58,028 nucleotides of DNA, from NCBI RefSeq assembly GCF_014154935.1, contig NZ_JACEHH010000056.1, forward strand, positions 1 through 58,028, in the 5' to 3' direction. The stretch is from Stieleria mannarensis (GTDB lineage: Bacteria; Planctomycetota; Planctomycetia; Pirellulales; Pirellulaceae). Positions 27,046 to 37,356 of this stretch are shown piece after piece; positions within the stretch are counted from its first letter, which is position 1, and every line of letters starts with the position of its first letter. The translations under genes were made by a program, and so were the position numbers. The notes under the pieces are model-generated. The model was given only the letters and a program-made list of their open reading frames with translations, ran no database searches and was not told where the DNA came from.

Positions 27046-27945
27046 CTACGAAGACGACTCGTAAGAAATCGACTGGGCGTGCTCCCGCAGGGTTTGGCGA
27101 AACGATTTCAGCAGACGGCTTTGATACCGATAGGGATTCCAGGCGGCCACGATCGTTCGCGTCGGCGGAACTCCGCTGAGCGAACGGTAGACGCGGCGGT
27201 CGGATTGATCCAAGCGGCGGGCCATCATCGGGATCATGGAAATGCCGTGCGAGAGCGAAACCAGTTCCTGGACCGTCGCCATCTGGCTGGTGCGTTCGAC
27301 CGACACCGGATGGAAGGCTTGCTGCTTGCAAAACGAGACGATGTTGTCTGACAAACAATGCGCCTCACCGAGCAAGACGAAGGGAACCTGTTCGAGGTCC
27401 GACAGCTCGATCGACGGCTTGGACACCAGCTCGTGATTCGGCGGCAACACCAGCACCAGTTCCTCGTCCAACAGCCTTTCGATCTCCAAGTATTTGGCGT
27501 GGATCGGCAACGCCAGGATCGCCACATCGACCTTTCCGTCGGCACAGGCTTTCAACAACGCGTCGGTCGTTTCCTCTTGGACCACCACAGTGGCATCGGG
27601 ATAGTCTGTCGCGAATCGGCGGAGCAATTCGGGTAAGAAGAATGGTGCGATGGTTGGGATTGCACCCACACGAATACGTCCGGACCGTCCATCGTCGACG
27701 ATCTCCGCCAGCGTGTCTTCCACAATCGCCAACACGTCTTTGGCACGCCCTTGCAGCAACCGGCCGGCATCGGTCAGCGCGACACAGCGGGACTGGCGTT
27801 CGAACACCGGTTGACCAAGTTCGTCTTCCAAACGCCCGATCGATCGACTGAGTGCGGGCTGGGAGATACCCAAGTGCTCGGCCGCCCGCGTGAAATTGCC
27901 GTCGGCGGCGACCTGTAAGAAGTAGCGAAGTTGATCCAGTTCCAT
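27046..27945 (-). CDS. LysR-family transcriptional regulator
   Basis: 299 residues, standard for the family. The N-terminal winged helix-turn-helix is [18 protein letters not shown] then [26 protein letters not shown], with the canonical SQPALSR recognition helix. The C-terminal effector-binding domain begins near residue 90 ([20 protein letters not shown]) and contains two Cys residues ([13 protein letters not shown]) spaced in a way reminiscent of OxyR-type redox sensing. These are at about 198 and 207, a shorter spacing than in E. coli OxyR, so redox function is only a possibility. No divergent target gene is adjacent; upstream is a 356-base gap and then the TatD gene. Confidence 0.93.
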   Translation of the reverse strand: MELDQLRYFLQVAADGNFTRAAEHLGISQPALSRSIGRLEDELGQPVFERQSRCVALTDAGRLLQGRAKDVLAIVEDTLAEIVDDGRSGRIRVGAIPTIAPFFLPELLRRFATDYPDATVVVQEETTDALLKACADGKVDVAILALPIHAKYLEIERLLDEELVLVLPPNHELVSKPSIELSDLEQVPFVLLGEAHCLSDNIVSFCKQQAFHPVSVERTSQMATVQELVSLSHGISMIPMMARRLDQSDRRVYRSLSGVPPTRTIVAAWNPYRYQSRLLKSFRQTLREHAQSISYESSS

Positions 27946-28301
27946 GGTGCAGGAATCCCGTCGAGAAGCAGCTGCGAATCGCTGCAGTCTGTGCGGCCGT
28001 CATTCGTCCTGCCGATCATAACCGATGGGGCGACTCTTGAACGTGTTTTGAAGCTGCGTCCCTAATACAAGCACGATGCGCATGCGGGCTGTCGATTTAA
28101 TCGCAACCGATACAATCGTGAGTTGATGGCGCTAGCCCAATGGCACCTACTTTATGAGCCGACGGCGCACTAAACCGCCCCCCCGAAAAAAAGGGAGTGG
28201 GACCCGACGCTGACATTACACTTGCTCGACGCTCGATTTTTCTGTTGGTCAGCGAAATTCTTAGCGAATTCCGCTACAGGAAAACATCCCAACACCGCGT
28301 G
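27946..28301. other. Intergenic region upstream of the LysR gene
   Basis: 356 bases between the tatD-like gene and the LysR gene, both on the minus strand. It should contain the LysR promoter and possibly its autoregulatory site, though I could not identify a T-N11-A box with confidence. A fragment at about 28127-28172 (GGCGCTAGCCC followed later by GCCGACGGCG) resembles one arm of the palindromic element at 35664-35781. Confidence 0.45.
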
Positions 28302-29081
28302 CTACGGCAACTGAAACAACTTCCGGGCGTTTTCGGTGGTGGTTTCGGCGAGCGACTCGGGCGAGACGCCGCGGGCTTCGGCCAGACAGCGCAGCGTGTG
28401 CTCGACTCGCGCCGGCTCGTTGGGCCGTTTTCCGCGAAACGGTTCAGGACTCAGGTAGGGCGAGTCGGTTTCGACCAGCAATCGATCCGCCGGCACCTGT
28501 TTTGCAACCTCTCGCAATGCGTCGCTTTTTTTGAACGTCACCATCCCGGCAAAGCTGATGTGCAATCCGAGATCCAAGCACGTTTCGGCGCACTGCCAAT
28601 CGCCGGTAAAGGAATGCATGATGCCCGGCGGTACGCTGCTTTGCCGTTTCAATTGATCGACGATCAGATCGCCACTTTCCCGCATGTGAATCACCATCGG
28701 CAATGCGGTGTCGCGGCAAAGCTGCAGGTGTCGGTCGAAATAGACGTGTTGCAATTCGATCGGTGTGTCGTCCCAGTAGCAATCCAATCCGGTCTCGCCG
28801 ATCGCTCGGACGCCGGGGTACCCGGCCAACTCTTCGATGATGGCGAAATCGCCGGCGTCGGCTTCGGCGGCCGAGTTCGGTTGAATGCCGACCGCGGCGT
28901 ACAGATAGCCCGGGTACTGGGCGGCCAGATCACACGCGCGTCGGCTGGTCGCGACATCGATTCCGATCACCATGATCGCTTCGACGCCGGCTTGTCGCGC
29001 GCGGTCAACGGTCAGATCCAAGTCATCGGCAAACGCATCGACGTTCAAGTGCGCGTGGGTGTCGAATAAACGCAACGTCAT
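28302..29081 (-). CDS. TatD-family metal-dependent nuclease
   Basis: 259 residues, normal for TatD. The TIM-barrel metal ligands are visible: FDTHAHLNVDAF at the start (His9 and His11), IGETGLDCYWDD for the bridging Glu, MVIHMRES and IMHSFTGD for the next histidines, and VETDSPYLSPEPFRGKRNEP-like text for the final Asp. Known members are 3'-5' DNA exonucleases or D-aminoacyl-tRNA deacylase-like enzymes in the cytoplasm. Its ATG overlaps the last base of the upstream cdsA-like stop codon (TGATG), so the two are translationally coupled. That pairing joins nucleic acid and lipid functions without an obvious common purpose. Confidence 0.93.
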   Translation of the reverse strand: MTLRLFDTHAHLNVDAFADDLDLTVDRARQAGVEAIMVIGIDVATSRRACDLAAQYPGYLYAAVGIQPNSAAEADAGDFAIIEELAGYPGVRAIGETGLDCYWDDTPIELQHVYFDRHLQLCRDTALPMVIHMRESGDLIVDQLKRQSSVPPGIMHSFTGDWQCAETCLDLGLHISFAGMVTFKKSDALREVAKQVPADRLLVETDSPYLSPEPFRGKRPNEPARVEHTLRCLAEARGVSPESLAETTTENARKLFQLP

Positions 29082-30121
29082 CAGGCTGAAAAGAAATAGC
29101 GAGTCAGGTGATAGAAAACCGGGGCGGCAAAACAGATGTTGTCGATCTGGTCGAGCACCCCCGCGTGGCCTTGAACCAGCGTTCCGGTGTCGGTGACGCC
29201 ACGGTCACGTTTGATCGCACTCATCGTCATCGCCCCGCCACAGGCCATGGTGGTCACGACGGCCGCCAGCACCCCGGCTTCCCAGGGGTAAAACGGCGTC
29301 GCCCATGACAGCGCCGCCGCGATCAACCCCGTGGTCACCATCGATCCCAGCACGCCTTCCCAAGTTCGTGACCCGTTGATTTTTTCTGCGATCACATGGC
29401 GTCCGGCCAGCTTGCTCCAGCCGCGTTCCAGCACAGCGGCCAGCTGCGCGATCACGACCAAAAAGATCAACACGCTGACGTTACTGCCACGCCAGGGTTC
29501 ACCGCCGGTACGCACCAGATTCAGATCCAACAGCGCCGGGGCGTAGCTGAGCGCATAAACACAAATCAGCAATCCGGCTTGGATTTTTGCACTGCGTTCG
29601 AGAAACCGCTTGTAGTCGCCGGCGATCGCGGCCCGGGCGGGAATGAACAGGCTGGCGTAGACCGGGATCATGATGCTGTACAACCCGTAGTAATCGTTCT
29701 GCGGGACGTAGCTGGGCGGATGGCTGCCCAAGGCGATCAGGATGTACTGCAGCGGCGTAAACACAAAGAACACCCAGAACAGCGTGCGGTGATCACCGCG
29801 CCGCGTCGGTGTCATGGTGATGAATTCGCGCAACGCCCAGAACGACACGAATCCGAACAGCACGACGACTCCGATTCGCTGCAACAGAAAACCGAACACG
29901 AAGATCGCCGTCATCAACCACCAGACGCGCAGTTTCTGGTTGTACCGCCGGACGAGCGCCGAATCGACGCCCATCGTTTCACGACGCGACAGCAGGAATC
30001 CGACCAACGACGCGATTCCCAGCGCGGACAGGATCACGGCAACGAGAATCATTGCCCGCGTGGACAACCAGACGGTGCTCGCCAGCATCCCCATCTCTGG
30101 TCGAAGTAGAGTGTCGTTCAT
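29081..30121 (-). CDS. cdsA: CdsA-like phosphatidate cytidylyltransferase with a divergent signature
   Basis: 346 residues with about eight to nine membrane helices. CdsA makes CDP-diacylglycerol for phospholipid synthesis. GSRTWEGVLGS in the middle is the typical family segment. The C-terminal signature region reads SAIKRDRGVTDTGTL, then QGHAGVLDQIDN. Against the usual KR...KD...PGHGG...DRxD pattern, the Lys before Asp is Thr, the second HGG glycine is Ala and the DR arginine is Gln. It therefore belongs to a divergent branch, and activity as a cytidylyltransferase is inferred. It lies upstream of, and overlaps, the TatD gene. A CDP-alcohol phosphatidyltransferase at 35921 would use its product. 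Confidence 0.85.
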   Translation of the reverse strand: MNDTLLRPEMGMLASTVWLSTRAMILVAVILSALGIASLVGFLLSRRETMGVDSALVRRYNQKLRVWWLMTAIFVFGFLLQRIGVVVLFGFVSFWALREFITMTPTRRGDHRTLFWVFFVFTPLQYILIALGSHPPSYVPQNDYYGLYSIMIPVYASLFIPARAAIAGDYKRFLERSAKIQAGLLICVYALSYAPALLDLNLVRTGGEPWRGSNVSVLIFLVVIAQLAAVLERGWSKLAGRHVIAEKINGSRTWEGVLGSMVTTGLIAAALSWATPFYPWEAGVLAAVVTTMACGGAMTMSAIKRDRGVTDTGTLVQGHAGVLDQIDNICFAAPVFYHLTRYFFSA

Positions 30122-30159
30122 CAGGGTTCCCGATTCACTGCGATGTCATCGCAAACCAA

Positions 30160-31233
30160 TCACTGCTTGATTTGATCGACGACCGCGTCTCCCATCGCAT
30201 CGGTGCTGACCGACGGACCGCCACGCGCGATGTCGGCGGTTCGCAACCCGGCGGCCAAAACGTCGGCGACGGCTTGTTCGATCGCCGCCGCTTCGGTTTC
30301 CGCGTTCAGCGAATGACGCAGCAGCATCGCCGCGGCTAGGATCGTCGCCAGCGGATTGGCGATGCCTTTGCCCGCGATATCGGGTGCCGACCCGTGGATC
30401 GGTTCATACAACCCCGGACCGTCACTGCCCAGTGAGGCGCTGGGCAGCATGCCCAACGAACCCGGCAACATCGACGCTTCGTCGGTCAGGATGTCGCCGA
30501 ACATGTTGCCGGTCACCACGACGTCAAAGTCCGACGGGCGATTGATCAAGTGCATCGCCATCGCGTCGACCAGCACGACGTCATATTCCACCTCGGGAAA
30601 CTCTTCGGCCATCACCCGGGCGGCGGTTTGACGCCACAACCGACTCGGCTCCAGCACATTGGCCTTGTCGACGCTGGTTAATCGATTGTCGCGTCCCTTG
30701 GCCGCCTGTGCCGCCAGACGGACAATGCGCTCGACTTCCGCGACGCTGTACACCATTGCTTGACTGGCGGTCTCCTCGGCACCGGATCCGGTTCGGCCCG
30801 ACTCGCCGAAGTAGATTCCGCCGGTCAATTCCCGCAGAAACAGAATGTCGGTGCCTTCGATGATCTCACGGCGAAGCGGCGACGCGTCGATCAGCTGGTC
30901 GAACAATTTGATCGGCCGCAGGTTGGCGAACAGCCCCAATTCCTTGCGGATCTTCAGCAGGCCCGCCTCCGGACGCGTTTTCGCCGACGGATCGTCCCAC
31001 TTGGGGCCACCCACGGCACCCAACAGAATCGCATCAGAATCTCGGCACGCCTGAATCGTCGCCTCCGGCAACGGATCCCCGGTTTCGTCGATCGCGATTC
31101 CACCGATCAAATGCGATTGAAACGTGAATTCGTGGCCGAAACGATCACCGATCGCTTCGAGCACACGTTTGGCTTGCTGCGTGATTTCCGGGCCGATGCC
31201 GTCGCCGGGCAATAGAACGATGGAAGCTTTCAA
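30160..31233 (-). CDS. leuB: 3-isopropylmalate dehydrogenase
   Basis: 357 residues, full length. It oxidises 3-isopropylmalate to the leucine precursor 2-oxoisocaproate with [16 protein letters not shown] opens the protein, and [12 protein letters not shown] with ETGL-type text ([20 protein letters not shown]) forms the substrate pocket. [18 protein letters not shown] carries the catalytic Lys, and [20 protein letters not shown] is the signature with the metal-binding Asp residues. [16 protein letters not shown] is the NAD-binding segment. It is separate from leuA/leuCD, none of which is in the window. It is divergent from the glycosyltransferase gene. Confidence 0.97.
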   Translation of the reverse strand: MKASIVLLPGDGIGPEITQQAKRVLEAIGDRFGHEFTFQSHLIGGIAIDETGDPLPEATIQACRDSDAILLGAVGGPKWDDPSAKTRPEAGLLKIRKELGLFANLRPIKLFDQLIDASPLRREIIEGTDILFLRELTGGIYFGESGRTGSGAEETASQAMVYSVAEVERIVRLAAQAAKGRDNRLTSVDKANVLEPSRLWRQTAARVMAEEFPEVEYDVVLVDAMAMHLINRPSDFDVVVTGNMFGDILTDEASMLPGSLGMLPSASLGSDGPGLYEPIHGSAPDIAGKGIANPLATILAAAMLLRHSLNAETEAAAIEQAVADVLAAGLRTADIARGGPSVSTDAMGDAVVDQIKQ

Positions 31234-31489
31234 GGGTATTGAGCTGGTAGGGGGGAATGACTGACCGGGATGGAGACGAAACGCGTACTGTAGCCGAATC
31301 GGCCGCGTTTCCCCAGAGGCGCTCCGGACGATTCAGTCGCCCGAATAACCGGAGCAATCCGCAATTTCGATCCCACCGAAGCTTCGCTTGGCGTCGGTTC
31401 CCATGCGACGAGACGAATTGCCCGCGGCGGCTGGCAAACGCGACGCAACTTGTTGAAACGACCCGATCTATTGCGCCCCCAACGACATC

Positions 31490-32749
31490 ATGCAAGCTGG
31501 AAACCTCGGCCGATCGAGCCCGCTCGGGCCAAACACTCCAACTCCGATCGTCATCCATCCGCAGGTCGCGATGCGGGAAAACGATGTCGAGAATCAGGAC
31601 GGGGGACAGCTCCCGATTTCTACGGTTCGCGTGTTGCACCTCGTCAACGGGGAACATTTCGCGGGCGCCGAGCGTGTCCAGTCACACCTCGGACGATGCT
31701 TGCCACAATGCTCCGTCCAAGCCGACTTTGCCTGTGTGAAGCCGGGTCAGTTTGCCAAAACGCTGACCGAACACGGCGGGGCCTGGGGGGCGTGCTATCC
31801 GGCGGAAATGAAGAATCGATTCGACTTGCGGGCGGCGTGGAAGATTCGCCACCTGGTCCGTCGAAATCGCTATGACCTGTTGCACGCGCACACGCCGCGA
31901 ACAGCCATGATCGCCGCACTCGCCTCGCGGCTGACCGGATTGCCGTGGATTTACCACGTCCACAGCCCCGCGGCGCGGGATTCGTCCAACCCCCTGACCA
32001 ACCATGTCAACGCCGCGGTCGAAAGACTTTCCCTGCACCGGTGCGACCACCTGATCACGGTTTCGGAAAGTTTACGGTTGGATTGCATTCGCCGCGGTTG
32101 TCGCGAAGAAGATGTCTCGGTGGTGCACAACGGCGTGCCCGCGATCTGTCCGCCGCGGACGACGACGCCCATTGTCGGCGGTCGCTGGGTGCTGGGCATG
32201 GTCGCGTTGATGCGGCCGCGAAAGGGATTGGAAGTGGCCTTGCAGGCGATCGCAAAACTACAGGATCGACACGACGTTCGACTACGCATCATCGGACCGT
32301 ATGAAACGGACGCCTACCGCGAATCGATCGAAAACCTGATCGCACAATTGCGAATTACCGGGCTGATCGAGCGAGTCGGATTCACCGAGAACGTTCCCGC
32401 GGAACTGGCCAAGCTGGATGCGATGGTGCTGCCCAGTCTGTACGGCGAGGGGCTGCCGATGGTCGTCTTAGAAGCCATGGCCGCGGGATTGCCGGTGGTC
32501 GCGACACGGGTCGAGGGGACCCCCGAGGCGGTCACCGACGGCGCCCAAGGTTTGTTGGCCGAGCCGGGGGATGCCGAAAGTCTGGCCGGAAAACTGGACG
32601 AACTGATCTCGGGCGTGCACGAATGGCAACAGATGTCCGACGCCGCGAAGGAACGTCACGAGGAAGCGTTTTCTGATCTCGCGATGGCAACCCGCACCGC
32701 CGACGTCTATCGAAAGGTGCTCGCCAACACGATTCCAACGCTCCGTTAA
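31490..32749 (+). CDS. Glycosyltransferase family 4 protein
   Basis: 419 residues from the ATG at 31490; the conserved domain begins only near residue 45 (TVRVLHLVNGEHFAGAERV), so the ATG at 31571 is an alternative. It is a GT-B fold enzyme that transfers a sugar from a nucleotide donor. The N-terminal half has LLHAHTPRTAMIAAL, and the C-terminal donor-binding half has LGMVALMRPRKGLEVALQA, VGFTENVPAELAKLDAMVLPS and the E-x7-E motif in EGLPMVVLEAMAAGLPVVAT. It probably acts on a surface polysaccharide, consistent with the Wzc and epimerase genes nearby, but it stands alone. A 77-base palindrome lies just downstream. Confidence 0.92.
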   Translation: MQAGNLGRSSPLGPNTPTPIVIHPQVAMRENDVENQDGGQLPISTVRVLHLVNGEHFAGAERVQSHLGRCLPQCSVQADFACVKPGQFAKTLTEHGGAWGACYPAEMKNRFDLRAAWKIRHLVRRNRYDLLHAHTPRTAMIAALASRLTGLPWIYHVHSPAARDSSNPLTNHVNAAVERLSLHRCDHLITVSESLRLDCIRRGCREEDVSVVHNGVPAICPPRTTTPIVGGRWVLGMVALMRPRKGLEVALQAIAKLQDRHDVRLRIIGPYETDAYRESIENLIAQLRITGLIERVGFTENVPAELAKLDAMVLPSLYGEGLPMVVLEAMAAGLPVVATRVEGTPEAVTDGAQGLLAEPGDAESLAGKLDELISGVHEWQQMSDAAKERHEEAFSDLAMATRTADVYRKVLANTIPTLR

Positions 32750-32768
32750 TCGGATCCGCTGGCGCAGA

Positions 32769-35394
<2,626 letters not shown>

Positions 35395-35448
35395 GTTGCT
35401 TTCCAGGCTTGTCAGGGTTGGCGGGCTTTGGCATACTGTGCCGCACTT

Positions 35449-35522
35449 GGCGAGGTAGCTCAGTCGGTTAGAGCGGTGGCTTCATAAGCCATAGGTCGCT
35501 GGTTCAAGTCCAGTCCTCGCTA
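35449..35522 (+). tRNA. tRNA with CAU anticodon (tRNA-Met, or tRNA-Ile2)
   Basis: A 74-base cloverleaf folds well. The acceptor GGCGAGG pairs with CCTCGCT (one G-U at 1-72), the D arm is GCTC...GAGC, and the anticodon stem GTGGC pairs with GCCAT around the loop TTCATAA. The T arm is GCTGG-TTCAAGT-CCAGT and the discriminator base is A. CCA is not encoded. The lack of a three-GC-pair anticodon stem and of a 1-72 mismatch excludes initiator tRNA. Elongator methionine and lysidine-modified isoleucine tRNAs share the CAU anticodon, and I cannot separate them by eye. Confidence 0.9.
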
Positions 35523-35663
35523 CTTCTTTCCGCGGTCGGTCAGGTCGACCGCGTCTCTCGGGGCCCCATCCGGTCGGCCCCACGCAGGATTCCTCAGGCG
35601 TGATCGTCGGCACGATCCGCCCGGCATCATTCTGCCTTTTCCCCCCACGCGACGCTCGCTAAC

Positions 35664-35781
35664 CGGCCTGTTGATCTAATCAGCCGCACGGCGCTAGCCG
35701 CGGTTCTCGCCGCCGCAAAACCGGGGCTAGCGCCCATCGGCTAATCGTTAGCTGTTTCATTTCGACTCAATCAACAGGCCG
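35664..35781. mobile_element. 118-bp near-palindromic MITE-like element
   Basis: The ends are exact 12-base inverted repeats, CGGCCTGTTGAT at 35664-35675 and its complement at 35770-35781. Inside, GGCGCTAGCC and GGCTAGCGCC form a second perfect inverted pair, and flanking bases extend the symmetry. The whole element could fold into one long hairpin. There is no ORF. Related half-sequences occur at about 28127-28172 and at the extreme right end (58015-58027). It lies between the tRNA gene and the CDP-alcohol transferase gene. Confidence 0.75.
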
Positions 35782-35920
35782 TAACGCGTCCCGCTGGCAT
35801 TGCTGCTCATCGTTTTGCCCCTTCTTCTCCGCCCGGTAGGGCCGCAGTGGTATGCTGAACTCCAGCCGCATTGACATGCCGACCGCGCGCGAGCACCACA
35901 CCGATGATTGACGGGGGACA

Positions 35921-36517
35921 GTGACCTTGCTGTACGAGACCGACCGCTGGCTGACGCTCCCGAATCTGGTCACCAGTGCCCGCATCGTCGGATCCCCCGC
36001 GTTGATCCCCTTGGCGATCGGTGGGCAGATGACATTGCTGGCGGCGCTGGCCCTGTTTCTGGTGTTCACCGAGTGGCTGGACGGATTCCTTGCCCGGCGA
36101 TCCCACGTGACTTCTTCGGTTGGTGCTCGACTGGACACGGTGGCCGACGCCGTGTTCTACCTTTCGCTATTGGGGGCCTTGATCGCCCTTCAACGCGACG
36201 AGGTCGCCCAGGAGAAGTATTGGATGCTGGCGGCGATCACCAGCTATGCGTTGAGCTGGTTGGCATGCTTGGTCAAATTTCGTCAATTGCCCAGTTACCA
36301 CACGTGGGCCGCCAAGGGCGTGTGGCTGATCATCATCCCGGCCACGATCCTGTGGGTCGCCGACATCACCGCCTGGATGGTCCGACTTGCGATGCTGCTG
36401 GTGACGCTGGCCAATCTGGAAGCCATCTGCATCACCCATGTCCTTTCCCAGTGCCAGGTCGACGTTCCGTCGCTGTGGCATGCCAGGCGGATTGAAAGAC
36501 AGCGTTCGATGGTTTGA
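35921..36517 (+). CDS. CDP-alcohol phosphatidyltransferase family protein
   Basis: 198 residues from a GTG at 35921, preceded by a purine run (GGGGGACA). The catalytic signature is complete: DGFLARR, then GARLDTVAD (D-G-x2-A-R-x8-G-x3-D-x3-D). The rest is membrane helices, about five. Such enzymes join CDP-diacylglycerol to glycerol phosphate, inositol, serine or another alcohol; PgsA-like is plausible but the alcohol acceptor is not readable from sequence. The start is supported because MTLLYETDRWLTLPNLVTSAR gives the usual short N-terminal segment before the first helix. The gene stands alone after the MITE-like element. Confidence 0.9.
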   Translation: MTLLYETDRWLTLPNLVTSARIVGSPALIPLAIGGQMTLLAALALFLVFTEWLDGFLARRSHVTSSVGARLDTVADAVFYLSLLGALIALQRDEVAQEKYWMLAAITSYALSWLACLVKFRQLPSYHTWAAKGVWLIIIPATILWVADITAWMVRLAMLLVTLANLEAICITHVLSQCQVDVPSLWHARRIERQRSMV

Positions 36518-36644
36518 AAGGCGCACCGGTGATCGGGGCGGAAAGACAAGAAAATGGCACCATCCTTGAGCCAACCACTGAGGTCCCGCCCTATAATCAG
36601 CGATGGCGTTGCTCTGTCAATTTGATCCGGTGGAGGTCGATACG

Positions 36645-37103
36645 ATGCGAAGGTTGCTGATTGGACTGTTGATGGTCGTGATTGCTTTACCAGCGGTTGC
36701 AGGGGCAGACGATGCCAAGGACAACGCGATCACCAAGGATCGCAAACGACTGGAGGGCACCTGGCAAGTCACCTCGCTTGTCGTCGGTGGCAACAAGTCA
36801 AAAAAAGAAGACGTGAAGAAACTGACGGTCGTCAACGGTGACGACGGGACTTGGAAGGTGCTTTCGGAAGGCAAGGTGGTCAGCAAAGGCACCAGCACGC
36901 TCGCCCCGACGGCCAAACCCAAAACGATCGACTTTGTCGCGACCGAAGGCGGCGGCAGCGGCGATCGCTTTGTCGGAATCTATCAGCTCGGCAACAACAA
37001 ACGGAAACTCTGTTTCGTTCGAGCCGACCAGGAACGTCCCTCGGAGTTTACGTCCACGGCTGAGAACAAGCAAATTCTGGTCGCGTTCAGACGCGTCGAG
37101 TAG
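36645..37103 (+). CDS. Secreted TIGR03067-domain protein
   Basis: 152 residues. The start at 36645 is decided by a GGAGG at 36632-36636 (8-base spacing) and by the signal peptide it opens (MRRLLIGLLMVVIALPAVAGA); the longer frame from 36603 lacks both. The mature part shows the TIGR03067 opening (KRLEGTWQVTSLVVGG) and close (LCFVRADQERPSEF). This is a beta-rich lipocalin-like domain common in planctomycetes and related phyla. The role is unknown; a small ligand-binding or structural protein outside the cytoplasm is plausible. It is convergent with the esterase gene at 37357. Confidence 0.9.
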   Translation: MRRLLIGLLMVVIALPAVAGADDAKDNAITKDRKRLEGTWQVTSLVVGGNKSKKEDVKKLTVVNGDDGTWKVLSEGKVVSKGTSTLAPTAKPKTIDFVATEGGGSGDRFVGIYQLGNNKRKLCFVRADQERPSEFTSTAENKQILVAFRRVE

Positions 37104-37356
37104 CGGGGAACGCTGATGCGGCGATCGCATCCCTCTTTCACCCCCCCCTTTAAAGTGACAGGACGCCGTGGCAGCTGGACGGGTAGGAAGATTTTGGAGA
37201 AAGGAAAATTAGCCAAGTCAAATGATGGTGCGTTTCATCATCTTCTTACCCCGGAATCTTCTTACCCGATTTCCGTAGACGGCGCGACCTCTGGAAAGGA
37301 GCGTGCTTTCTCGTGTTGCCCCATCAGCAATTTGGCAGGCCCTCAAATAACGCAAC

